Positions 1 through 6,047 of a DNA stretch of 7,060 nucleotides are shown here, one piece after another. Position 1 is the stretch's first letter, and the number at the start of each line of letters is the position of its first letter. Below the pieces are notes generated by a model. That model did not search any database. It was not told the DNA's origin and worked only from the letters and a program-made list of their open reading frames with translations. Source of the DNA: DYHD01 sp037445375 (GTDB lineage Bacteria > Nitrospirota > Thermodesulfovibrionia > Thermodesulfovibrionales > Dissulfurispiraceae); NCBI GenBank assembly GCA_037445375.1, contig JBBIKS010000086.1:1-7060 (forward strand), read 5' to 3'. The translations under genes were made by a program, and so were the position numbers.

Positions 1-67
1 TTTAAACCAGAAGGGGGTTATCTATTTCTGCACATTTCTATCTCTGTTTTTGGGCTTTTTATTCTTG

Positions 68-96
68 TTGACAAATAATCTGATATGATGTGTAAA
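68..96 (+). promoter_or_regulatory. Candidate sigma70-type promoter of the fibre gene
   Basis: A perfect TTGACA (68-73) is followed after 17 nt by TGTAAA (91-96), which matches the -10 consensus at 4 of 6 positions. Transcription would start near 103 and leave a leader of about 40 nt. Two better -10 hexamers lie further down (TATAAT at 97-102 and again at 119-124). The first is too far from this -35 (23 nt), and the second has no recognisable -35 of its own. The -35 box is convincing; the exact -10 is not settled. Confidence 0.5.
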
Positions 97-115
97 TATA
101 ATATATCACATAATA

Positions 116-128
116 GGGTATAATACCC
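116..128 (+). promoter_or_regulatory. Palindrome GGGTATAATACCC in the leader
   Basis: A perfect 6+1+6 inverted repeat lies just upstream of the Shine-Dalgarno. As DNA it could be a small operator overlapping a TATAAT. As RNA it can form a 5-bp GGGTA/TACCC stem with a TAA triloop. Its right arm (126-130, CCCCC) can instead pair with GGAGG at 136-140 across an A5 loop, covering the ribosome binding site. Both structures are short, and any function is inferred. Confidence 0.3.
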
Positions 129-133
129 CCAAA

Positions 134-140
134 AAGGAGG
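134..140 (+). promoter_or_regulatory. Shine-Dalgarno of the fibre gene
   Basis: AAGGAGG lies 5 nt before the ATG at 146. It is an essentially ideal ribosome binding site and fixes the start. It follows a C5-A5 stretch, so CCCCC (126-130) could base-pair with it. Confidence 0.85.
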
Positions 141-145
141 ATGTT

Positions 146-1960
146 ATGAAGAAATTAGCAGTGTTGCTGGCAGGGATTTTTATTCTTTTATCAGCGGCGG
201 CATGGGCGGGAGAGCCTGAGGGGGTATCGCCTTCAGGTGTGGATGTGGCAGTAGTAAGCAATGTATGCCCTACATTTTCATGGTCAGAGGTGAACGGCGC
301 AGCATCTTACAAAATACAGGTATATGAAATGGTTACATCTGCAATCCTCACACATGACCAGATGAGAGCAATATCTCAACCTGTCATAACAAATGATACC
401 AACTCGCCAGCCCTTTCATGGACGCCCTCATTAGGGCAGTGTCTCAAGGATGGGGTGAGGTATGTATGGTATGTGGGAGCAAGAGCGCAGAACACAGACA
501 TTGTATGGTCAAATGGCAAGGTTTTTGAAGTCAATCTCCTGTCAGATTCACAGATTACAGATGCAGTGAAGGAGACTGTCGGGAATTATCTTACGAATGA
601 ATGGAAGAAGACAGAGTCATACACGCAGGTGAAGGAGGAGATAACAAAAGATGTCACCCTGAGTCTGTCAAAGGGGGCACAGGGCAGTAGAGGGACATTG
701 GCTTATGAAGGCACTACAAACACATTCTATGGTCAGAGCGCAGGGCAGTGGACTATAACAAATAATGCAGGCACAGGTCCGCCTAACTATAATACATTTA
801 TAGGGAGAGCAGCTGGATATAACACTCGATCTGGAGCTAACTACTGGGACGGCGACTTCAACACATTCATGGGCTATTATGCTGGCTTCTCCAACACCAC
901 AGGCTCCTTCAACACATTCATAGGGTTTCAGGCTGGCACCTTCAACACCACAGGCGACTTCAACACATTCATGGGCGATAATGCTGGCTTCTCCAACACC
1001 ACAGGCGGTGGCAATGTCTTTCTTGGCTATAATGCAGGCTACAATGAGACAGGCTCAAACAAACTCTATATTGCTAATTCATTTACGGCAAATCCTCTGA
1101 TTTACGGTGATTTCAGCACGGGTAGAATCGGCATAGGGATGAATAACCCCCAAACGAAAATAGACCTCGGCGGGGGTGCTATAACGGTCAATGGAAATGA
1201 TACCTCTGCTGGTGTAGCACCAGGTCAGCAGAGACCCCAGTTCGGCTGGACTGAAACAGGACGAGCAATAATGGGCTGGGGAGGCGCCGGCGGTGCTAAC
1301 ATGGAATTTTACTCAAGGGGTCATGCAACAAGACCAGGTGAGTATTATATTGTCTATGGCGGAACGCCAACAACGGGGAAGGTGCTGTATGCCCATTATA
1401 ATGGCACTACCTGGAGCCCGGCATTATCAATGCTACACAATGGATATATAGGGCTTGGCACCTTTACTCCTTCTCATCCAATTCATCATACCAGCGGCGC
1501 CTATCTTTCAACGGGTGGGGTATGGACTAATGCATCAAGCAGAGACTATAAAGATAAGATTGAAGATCTTAAGGCGAATGAGGCGTTAGAAGCATTGAAA
1601 GGTCTCAACCCCGTGAAATACATTTACAAATCAAATCCAGAGGAGAGGCATGTTGGCTTCATAGCAGAGGATGTCCCTGCCCTTGTTGCTACAAAGGACA
1701 GAAAGGCTCTCAGTCCGATGGATATAGTGGCTGTGCTTACAACTGTTGTAAAGGAACAGCAAACAGAGATTGAGAAGCTCAAGAGCGAAAATAGCAAATA
1801 TGAGGAAAGAATTAGCAAGATCGAGGCGCAGAATAAAAATCTTGAGGATAATAATCAGGCATTGAGGGTAGAGGATCAACAGATTAAGGCAGAGTTGCTT
1901 GAAAGGATTGCTGCCCTTGAGAGACAGTTAAAACTCATGAACGCCATTGCAAGCAGGTAA
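146..1960 (+). CDS. Secreted fibre-like protein with C-terminal S74 self-cleaving chaperone domain
   Basis: This is a 604-residue exported protein, probably a trimeric surface fibre or adhesin. Residues 1-21 form a signal peptide (MKK, hydrophobic core, AWA cleavage site). Residues 38-130 resemble a fibronectin type III domain (TFSWSEVNGAASYKIQVYE, then YVWYVGAR), with C41 and C99 as a possible disulfide. From about 190 to 306 come NTF.G..AG repeats, the last four at an exact 17-residue period. Short GIG..NP and GLG..TPS motifs, typical of fibre shafts, follow at about 327-336 and 435-443. Residues 460-540 match the Peptidase_S74 intramolecular chaperone domain (SSRDYKDKI, then GFIAEDVP, then LSPMDIVAVL), with Ser464 and Lys469 in the expected Ser-x4-Lys spacing. 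Residues 535-597 form a leucine-rich coiled coil. In phage tailspikes and MYRF this domain trimerises the protein and then cuts itself off just before the Ser, which here would release about 141 residues. The signal peptide argues for a cellular rather than a virion protein. The ligand is unknown. Confidence 0.88.
   Translation: MKKLAVLLAGIFILLSAAAWAGEPEGVSPSGVDVAVVSNVCPTFSWSEVNGAASYKIQVYEMVTSAILTHDQMRAISQPVITNDTNSPALSWTPSLGQCLKDGVRYVWYVGARAQNTDIVWSNGKVFEVNLLSDSQITDAVKETVGNYLTNEWKKTESYTQVKEEITKDVTLSLSKGAQGSRGTLAYEGTTNTFYGQSAGQWTITNNAGTGPPNYNTFIGRAAGYNTRSGANYWDGDFNTFMGYYAGFSNTTGSFNTFIGFQAGTFNTTGDFNTFMGDNAGFSNTTGGGNVFLGYNAGYNETGSNKLYIANSFTANPLIYGDFSTGRIGIGMNNPQTKIDLGGGAITVNGNDTSAGVAPGQQRPQFGWTETGRAIMGWGGAGGANMEFYSRGHATRPGEYYIVYGGTPTTGKVLYAHYNGTTWSPALSMLHNGYIGLGTFTPSHPIHHTSGAYLSTGGVWTNASSRDYKDKIEDLKANEALEALKGLNPVKYIYKSNPEERHVGFIAEDVPALVATKDRKALSPMDIVAVLTTVVKEQQTEIEKLKSENSKYEERISKIEAQNKNLEDNNQALRVEDQQIKAELLERIAALERQLKLMNAIASR
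860..1063 (+). repeat. 51-bp in-frame tandem repeats (four units) in the fibre gene
   Basis: The units begin at 860, 911, 962 and 1013, each encoding a 17-residue NTF.G..AG...TTG.. block; the fourth is degenerate (NVFLGYNAGYNETG). Related but unevenly spaced copies begin at residues 192 and 216. Units 1 and 3 are nearly identical in DNA: 851-904 and 953-1006 differ at only 2 of 54 positions. Unit 2 is clearly more diverged, so the array looks like a duplicated two-unit (102-bp) block. The repeats probably form successive turns of a trimeric beta structure, so changing copy number would lengthen or shorten the shaft without a frameshift. Confidence 0.85.
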
Positions 1961-1970
1961 AAACCTATAC

Positions 1971-1994
1971 CAGGGGTGGCTATGCCGCTCCCTG
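1971..1994 (+). terminator. Hairpin between converging genes, likely terminator
   Basis: CAGGG-GTGGC pairs with GCCGC-(T)-CCCTG around a TAT loop: 10 bp including one G-U pair, with one bulged T. It starts 10 nt after the fibre gene's stop. On the + strand it is followed by ATTTATTCC, a poor U-tract; on the minus strand a T5 run (1963-1959) comes 7 nt after the stem. It could stop transcription from both sides. The weak U-tracts keep this uncertain. Confidence 0.5.
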
Positions 1995-2070
1995 ATTTAT
2001 TCCAGTATATCAAAGCCCGTGAATTTTAGTCTCTTATCAAATCTTACACAAGCCCTTTAATGAGAAAATT

Positions 2071-2901
2071 TCAAACAACCTCAATCCAGAGGGAAGAACC
2101 ATGCTTCTCAACATCTTTTAATCTTGTCGTATCCCATAAGGGCTCTAAAATCCGACTTAATTCTTGATCAGTGCTAATAAATGTATTGGCTAATACTACT
2201 TTAAACTTTTTACTTTCCGTCAATAAAAGCACTGCGAGTAAATATTGTTCTGAATAAAAGCGTTCGATCCATGCCGGAGGATAATCATAAGGTAACATAA
2301 TATCATGGATGCCTATAAGCACACCTTGAACTAATTCTGGCAGCACATCAAGAAAAAAAACGGTCACATCGGAATTTATAAAACAGCGATGCGATCCATC
2401 AACAAATAAAATATCACCTGTCTTCATATCATTGAATAATCGAATATCTGACTCTTCTAAAGGTTGTCTAATTATCTCATCACAGAGTGAATCTATATAA
2501 GCCCTGGGATGAGGATCTATTGAAATAATCTTTGTTCTAAGTTTATGGTCATTTATGGCTCTTCTTACAACTCTTGTAGAATAACCTGAGCCTATTTCTA
2601 TATATCGCTCAGGGTTTCTCAAACATACATAAGAATAAAGGGCAACTGTATCCAAGCCTGATAGAAAACCATTAATCCAGCATGGAGCTGTAGATTCTTG
2701 ATGTCCTGTTAAAGGTATATTCCATAAAGCTGTCTTATAGATTAGGAATTGTTTTAAATTATCCTTCATATTATCCCTGTAAGAATCAATTATCTTGAAT
2801 AAGCGCTGATGAGGGGAACGGCCATAACCGTATCGAGGGATAGGAGTAACAGGATATTCCAATAAAATCTGGTTATAGGTTTTGTAATCAATTTTTCTCA
2901 T
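2071..2901 (-). CDS. Class I SAM-dependent methyltransferase (Methyltransf_24-like)
   Basis: This 276-residue cytoplasmic protein has a Rossmann-type methyltransferase core. Motif I is YIEIGSGYST (100-109) for SAM binding. ISIDPHPR (126-133) carries the acidic residue expected to hold the SAM ribose. GDILFVDGSH (162-171) and GIHDIMLPYDYP (197-208) match the conserved D..FVDG.H and HDI blocks seen in Methyltransf_24-type enzymes found in polysaccharide clusters. The roughly 95 residues before motif I show no separate domain that I recognise. The ATG overlaps the stop of the upstream glycosyltransferase gene (ATGA), with GGAAG 7 nt before it, so translation is probably coupled. It is the last gene of the minus-strand block. 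Methylation of a sugar hydroxyl in the glycan is the likely role from context, but the acceptor cannot be read from the sequence. The coding strand contains a T8 run (2360-2353). Confidence 0.85.
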   Translation of the reverse strand: MRKIDYKTYNQILLEYPVTPIPRYGYGRSPHQRLFKIIDSYRDNMKDNLKQFLIYKTALWNIPLTGHQESTAPCWINGFLSGLDTVALYSYVCLRNPERYIEIGSGYSTRVVRRAINDHKLRTKIISIDPHPRAYIDSLCDEIIRQPLEESDIRLFNDMKTGDILFVDGSHRCFINSDVTVFFLDVLPELVQGVLIGIHDIMLPYDYPPAWIERFYSEQYLLAVLLLTESKKFKVVLANTFISTDQELSRILEPLWDTTRLKDVEKHGSSLWIEVV

Positions 2902-4226
2902 ATTTCAACTTCCTTTACAAGACTGTATATTTCCCCTGCTATAACATCCACAATAACAGAATCTGAAACCCCCATCAGAGAAAGTTCCATACTCACCGTA
3001 TCAATAAGTTTTAAGACAGGCATCCAGTATTTTACCTTTTTAAGAAACTCTATAAAGTTTTCGCAATATCTTTGGGGAGTAAAATTCTCATTAGCAAACT
3101 GTCTGCCCTGCATGCCAATCCTTTTCCTCAAATCACCATCATTAATCAAATTTCTCAAGGCATAGTAAAGATTTTCCTCTTCTTTCTCATCGACATCAAC
3201 CTTTAGAACACAACTATCAGGGAGTTCACTGTAAAAGCCTGTATTATTGACGATAAGAGGTCTTCCAAAATATAACTGTTCAATCAAAGACCATGGGGCG
3301 CCTTCTGTTGTCGGGTATCGCAGATTTACAACGATATCTGCATTCATCAGATATGCGTGAAGCACATCATCAGGCTGATACCCGGCAAACCGCACAACAC
3401 TATTAAGATTATATCTTTCAATAATTGACTGGAGTTCAGAATAATACCTCTGATGATTATAAGGTCCTACTATAACATAAATAACCCTTTCTGCCAGCTC
3501 CTTATGCTTGCCTAAGACCTCTATCACCTTATCTACCCTTTTGTTAGGATTAACGTGCCCTACGGTTAAAATGAGTATTTTATCTTCCGGAATACCTATG
3601 TCCGTTCTCCTCAGATGGTTATTATTAATCGCATCGCTGTACGAATAAAAAGGATGATATATAACTGACACAGGCACTAAAAACCTTTTCTTTACCCTTT
3701 CGGCATGGAATCCTGAGTGAACTACAATACCGTGCGCCCCTTCTATGGCCTTTTCAAAAAATGGATAATCCATCATTTTATCAGTTTCCCATAGGGGCGT
3801 TTTTTTTCCGTTGATAGAATCATTTGCGATATCTTTACAGTCTGCTCCGTATAATCTTTCCATCTCACATACATAAGCATCTCTGTTACCATTGGATTGA
3901 TAATAAGCTGCGAAAAAATGCTGCATAACAAAATCGTGCAATATGACAATACCTCTAACCTTATTTGATGCCTCATAAATGTCTCTGTGAAAGGGCAGAT
4001 TATTACCCATATTGTAAACGATAAAATCATAATCCTTTAACTTTTTTGATAAGTCATCGTCAGGACGATAGTAGAATATCTTAAGTTCAGTGGAATGAAT
4101 ATCTGTGCAAGAAGTCGAAAGCCATAAATCAACATCACACTTTTTAATAAGCTCATTTGTGATTGATTGACTATATTTACCTATAGCGCTGTCATTAGAA
4201 AAGGGAGTAAACCATGCAATTTTCAT
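2898..4226 (-). CDS. GT4-type glycosyltransferase
   Basis: This 442-residue GT-B enzyme should transfer a sugar from an NDP-sugar to a growing glycan at the cytoplasmic face of the inner membrane. The C-terminal Rossmann half carries TVGHVNPNKRVDKV (221-234), where Lys229/Arg230 are in the usual donor-phosphate position. It also carries the GT4 E-x7-E signature as Glu308...Glu316 (EGAPWSLIE), followed by GRPLIVNNTGFYSELPD. The N-terminal half begins MKIAWFTPFSNDSAIGKYS, a variant of the acceptor-side glycine loop, and has a VILHDFVMQHFFAAYY stretch (93-109). About 40 residues (400-442) extend beyond the GT-B fold and are helical in character. The gene overlaps both neighbours by 4 nt (ATGA at each junction), which implies coupled translation. 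Only a weak Shine-Dalgarno precedes its ATG. An A8 run in the coding strand (3807-3800) is a possible slippage site. Donor and acceptor sugars are unknown. Confidence 0.9.
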   Translation of the reverse strand: MKIAWFTPFSNDSAIGKYSQSITNELIKKCDVDLWLSTSCTDIHSTELKIFYYRPDDDLSKKLKDYDFIVYNMGNNLPFHRDIYEASNKVRGIVILHDFVMQHFFAAYYQSNGNRDAYVCEMERLYGADCKDIANDSINGKKTPLWETDKMMDYPFFEKAIEGAHGIVVHSGFHAERVKKRFLVPVSVIYHPFYSYSDAINNNHLRRTDIGIPEDKILILTVGHVNPNKRVDKVIEVLGKHKELAERVIYVIVGPYNHQRYYSELQSIIERYNLNSVVRFAGYQPDDVLHAYLMNADIVVNLRYPTTEGAPWSLIEQLYFGRPLIVNNTGFYSELPDSCVLKVDVDEKEEENLYYALRNLINDGDLRKRIGMQGRQFANENFTPQRYCENFIEFLKKVKYWMPVLKLIDTVSMELSLMGVSDSVIVDVIAGEIYSLVKEVEI

Positions 4227-5272
4227 CCTACTAGCGCCTCTATTACTTTATCCCATGATATGTTAAGGGAGAGGAGGTTCTCGTATCCTGCCATTCCCAT
4301 TTTTCTGGCTCTCTCCTTATTTGAATATAGCCCATCAATTGCATTGGCTATAGCTTCTGGTTCTGGAGAAACTATATAACCATTAATGCCATCTTCTACC
4401 ATTTCTAATATTCCACCGGAATCGGTACATGTAATAACAGGCTTTCTGGAATAGAAGCTTTCCAAGGTAACGAATCCATAATCTTCATCGAATGGTATAA
4501 AAAGGCAACCCAGAGCATTAGCAAAGAGATTAAGTTTATCATTTTGCGATATCCCGCCTATTAACTTTACTTTCTCCTGCAAGCCATTCTTTTTTATAAT
4601 ATCTCCGAGGTAATTCAGGTAATTCTCATCTTCAGCCTTTCCTGCTATTATAAGTTCAGCATCAGTCTTTACATATTTCATGCTCTCTATAGCGAGGGCC
4701 TGCCGTTTGATTGTATTTACTCTGCTTGGATAAAAAATGTAATCACTGAAATCCGTGCAATAAAAGCTACCAGCATCATCTAATGGGGGATAAAGAGGCT
4801 TCGAATCTATATTGTTAGAGACTTTTAACCTTTTTGAAACGACCTTTGAGATTGTATATATCTTCTTTGCTTCACTTAAAAAGGTGTTATCAGATTGGAT
4901 TATTATATCTCTTATTTTTACTCCTTCAGGGGTTGATGGGATATCCTGATATTTTGTTCCCCACAGGTCATAAACCTGTTTAAATTGATGAAATATCCAA
5001 AGGACCTTATTAGGATGTTTTATGTAATAAGCAGGAAATTTGAGACCTATCAGTATATCAATGTCTTCCCCGGAAGACTGCGTTACATCGAGCAATCTAC
5101 AGGCAAGTATGTGCTCAGGTATCCTTTCAGACGGATACCACTTAAACGGGATATTAACTTGTTCTGCTTCATAACCATATTCAATAAGCTTTTTTTGCAA
5201 TCTCTCGGCTAAATACTCAGCGCCGCCATAAACGAATGGAACTTGTGCATTAGCTATGAGTATCTTTTTCAT
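4223..5272 (-). CDS. GT4-type glycosyltransferase
   Basis: This 349-residue GT-B glycosyltransferase is of usual length for GT4. GGAEYLAERL (16-25) is the glycine-rich acceptor-side loop typical of the family. YPSRVNTIKRQ (181-191) supplies the Arg184/Lys189 donor-phosphate pair. Glu263...Glu271 (EDYGFVTLE) is the E-x7-E motif, followed by KPVITCTDSGGILEMVEDGINGYIV, the standard nucleotide-sugar binding end of the fold. It is cytoplasmic or membrane-peripheral with no transmembrane segment. The ATG is the first possible start, because a TGA lies in frame 3 nt upstream. The nearest Shine-Dalgarno (AGGAG, 5290-5286) is 13 nt away, longer than normal. It follows the broken methyltransferase after 20 nt and overlaps the next glycosyltransferase by 4 nt. 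Together the two enzymes probably add consecutive sugars to the same glycan; the linkage is unknown. Confidence 0.9.
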   Translation of the reverse strand: MKKILIANAQVPFVYGGAEYLAERLQKKLIEYGYEAEQVNIPFKWYPSERIPEHILACRLLDVTQSSGEDIDILIGLKFPAYYIKHPNKVLWIFHQFKQVYDLWGTKYQDIPSTPEGVKIRDIIIQSDNTFLSEAKKIYTISKVVSKRLKVSNNIDSKPLYPPLDDAGSFYCTDFSDYIFYPSRVNTIKRQALAIESMKYVKTDAELIIAGKAEDENYLNYLGDIIKKNGLQEKVKLIGGISQNDKLNLFANALGCLFIPFDEDYGFVTLESFYSRKPVITCTDSGGILEMVEDGINGYIVSPEPEAIANAIDGLYSNKERARKMGMAGYENLLSLNISWDKVIEALVG

Positions 5273-5292
5273 TAATCAGGTTTATCTCCTAT

Positions 5293-5694
5293 TCACTTTA
5301 GGCCTTTTACTATAGCCCTGCCAAAGGCATTTGGTTGCCGAGGGGGCATTAAAATATATTCGTCTATAATATCAACTCTACTAAACCCAACCGTTCTTAA
5401 CATCGCGCAAACACACTCAACATTAGGCGCCCACCAATTCCATGTCCCCTCGTATGTTTTAGGTCTATAGGGTTGTTCAATAAATTCCATTACAGGTATT
5501 CCCATTTTACCCAATTTTCTATTCTCACTATCCTCCTTTGAATTCCTTATCGCTGTCTCTATTATAATCATCTCATTGGTAATTTCTGACAGTTTTTCCA
5601 AAAGCAAAAAGGGATTTTTTAAATGATAAAATACCCCGAGCAAAAGGGTAATATCAAAAGTCCCTAAAGATGAATCAATGTCGTATGCAGACAT
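5293..5694 (-). CDS. C-terminal fragment of the broken methyltransferase
   Basis: This 133-residue reading frame begins at MSAYDID, which in intact relatives is an internal strand carrying the acidic residue near the SAM adenine. FDITLLLGVFYHLKNP (13-28) is the motif IV-like block, with the YH pair conserved in CmoB-type proteins. IIIETAIR (43-50) is the next core strand. TWNWWAPNVECVCAMLRTVGF (84-104) is the substrate-side segment seen in this group, and the end AFGRAIVKGLK is a normal C-terminus. It lacks the SAM-binding glycine loop, so it cannot be an active methyltransferase alone. No Shine-Dalgarno precedes the ATG, and an in-frame TGA lies 12 nt upstream of it (aligned as TGA-AAT-GCT-TGT-AAG-AAC-ATG, five codons between). 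Any translation would depend on ribosomes finishing the upstream fragment at 5664. Confidence 0.6.
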   Translation of the reverse strand: MSAYDIDSSLGTFDITLLLGVFYHLKNPFLLLEKLSEITNEMIIIETAIRNSKEDSENRKLGKMGIPVMEFIEQPYRPKTYEGTWNWWAPNVECVCAMLRTVGFSRVDIIDEYILMPPRQPNAFGRAIVKGLK

Positions 5695-6014
5695 GTTCTT
5701 ACAAGCATTTCATTTATTAATTTAGCGTGATTATAGAAACGTGGAGCTGCCTCTATACCCACCGCCTGACTTGCCCCAAGCTTTCTTGTCTCAAACAAGA
5801 AAAAACCATCATTGCATCCAATATCGAGTAGTCTTTTATTTTGTAAATTTGGGAGTAGTGGTTTTATTTTCTTCCATAGAGGAATAGGATGTTCAAGTGG
5901 TTCTCCCCATGCTGACTCTGTTTTTGTGGGAATGCCATTAACATATATCAAATGATGCCATGGCTTTAGACTATCAAATAATTCCCTTAAATCCTTTGTT
6001 TGGGATACAGACAT
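5664..6014 (-). CDS. N-terminal fragment of the broken methyltransferase
   Basis: This 116-residue reading frame has a good start: GGAGG (6025-6021) lies 6 nt before the ATG. LKPWHHLIYVNGIPT (16-30) and SAWGEPLEHPIPLWKKIKPLLP (34-55) resemble the pre-core region of the CmoB/DUF1698 group. LLDIGCNDGFF (62-72) is SAM motif I, and AVGIEAAPRFYNHAKLINEML (84-104) holds motif II. The last 12 residues (VRTCLHTTLIHL) do not fit the family and are out-of-frame sequence read up to a TAG. The strong ribosome binding site shows the gene was recently functional. It starts 33 nt after the coiled-coil methyltransferase gene ends. Context suggests glycan methylation rather than the tRNA wobble-base reaction of true CmoB. 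Confidence 0.65.
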   Translation of the reverse strand: MSVSQTKDLRELFDSLKPWHHLIYVNGIPTKTESAWGEPLEHPIPLWKKIKPLLPNLQNKRLLDIGCNDGFFLFETRKLGASQAVGIEAAPRFYNHAKLINEMLVRTCLHTTLIHL

Positions 6015-6020
6015 TTGCTG

Positions 6021-6025
6021 CCTCC
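6021..6025 (-). promoter_or_regulatory. Shine-Dalgarno of the broken methyltransferase
   Basis: GGAGG on the minus strand, 6 nt before the ATG at 6014, is the best ribosome binding site in the minus-strand block and supports that start. Confidence 0.7.
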
Positions 6026-6047
6026 ATGTTTAGAGAAAATTGTTTCA

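Larger units (their letters stand above)
5293..6014 (-). pseudogene. Broken SAM methyltransferase, CmoB/DUF1698-like
   Basis: Two overlapping minus-strand reading frames encode the two halves of one methyltransferase. The N-terminal half (6014-5664) ends about 12 residues after it loses family similarity. The C-terminal half (from ATG 5694) resumes at the conserved MSAYD segment. Between the last good residue (L104, codon 5705-5703) and that Met only 8 nt remain. A by-eye comparison with E. coli CmoB suggests about 9 residues belong there, consistent with a 3n+1 deletion of roughly 19 nt. The rebuilt protein would be about 245 residues. A sequencing or assembly error is the main alternative. 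Confidence 0.65.

Noticed and set aside
1..20. Short AACC/GGTT hairpin as the end of an upstream gene
   Set aside because: The stem is only 4 bp with a G-rich loop and no T-tract next to it, so it is within chance.
860..1063. CRISPR-like array
   Set aside because: The repeats are contiguous, have no unique spacers, and encode an in-frame protein repeat.
1624..1879. Minus-strand reading frames inside the fibre gene
   Set aside because: They lie opposite the S74 and coiled-coil coding sequence and show no family similarity, so they are shadows of the real gene.
146..1960. Prophage tail fibre
   Set aside because: The S74 domain is phage-like, but the protein has a cleavable signal peptide and there are no phage genes beside it, only a glycan locus.
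2020..2073. Imperfect inverted repeat (2020-2033 with 2062-2073) as a terminator of the minus-strand block
   Set aside because: It is AT-rich, has bulges and a loop of about 28 nt, has no clear T-tract, and overlaps the stop codon. The hairpin at 1971-1994 is a far better candidate.
3773..4030. Second minus-strand frame inside the glycosyltransferase at 2898-4226
   Set aside because: It is an out-of-frame reading of conserved GT4 coding sequence with no domain of its own.
4167..5212. Small + strand reading frames (4167-4379 and 4985-5212) within the glycosyltransferase genes
   Set aside because: They are opposite well-supported GT4 coding sequence and have no recognisable product, so they are shadow frames.
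5664..5705. Programmed ribosomal frameshift joining the two methyltransferase halves
   Set aside because: There is no X-XXY-YYZ slippery heptamer, no homopolymer and no obvious downstream structure at the junction, and residues appear to be missing, which a frameshift would not explain.
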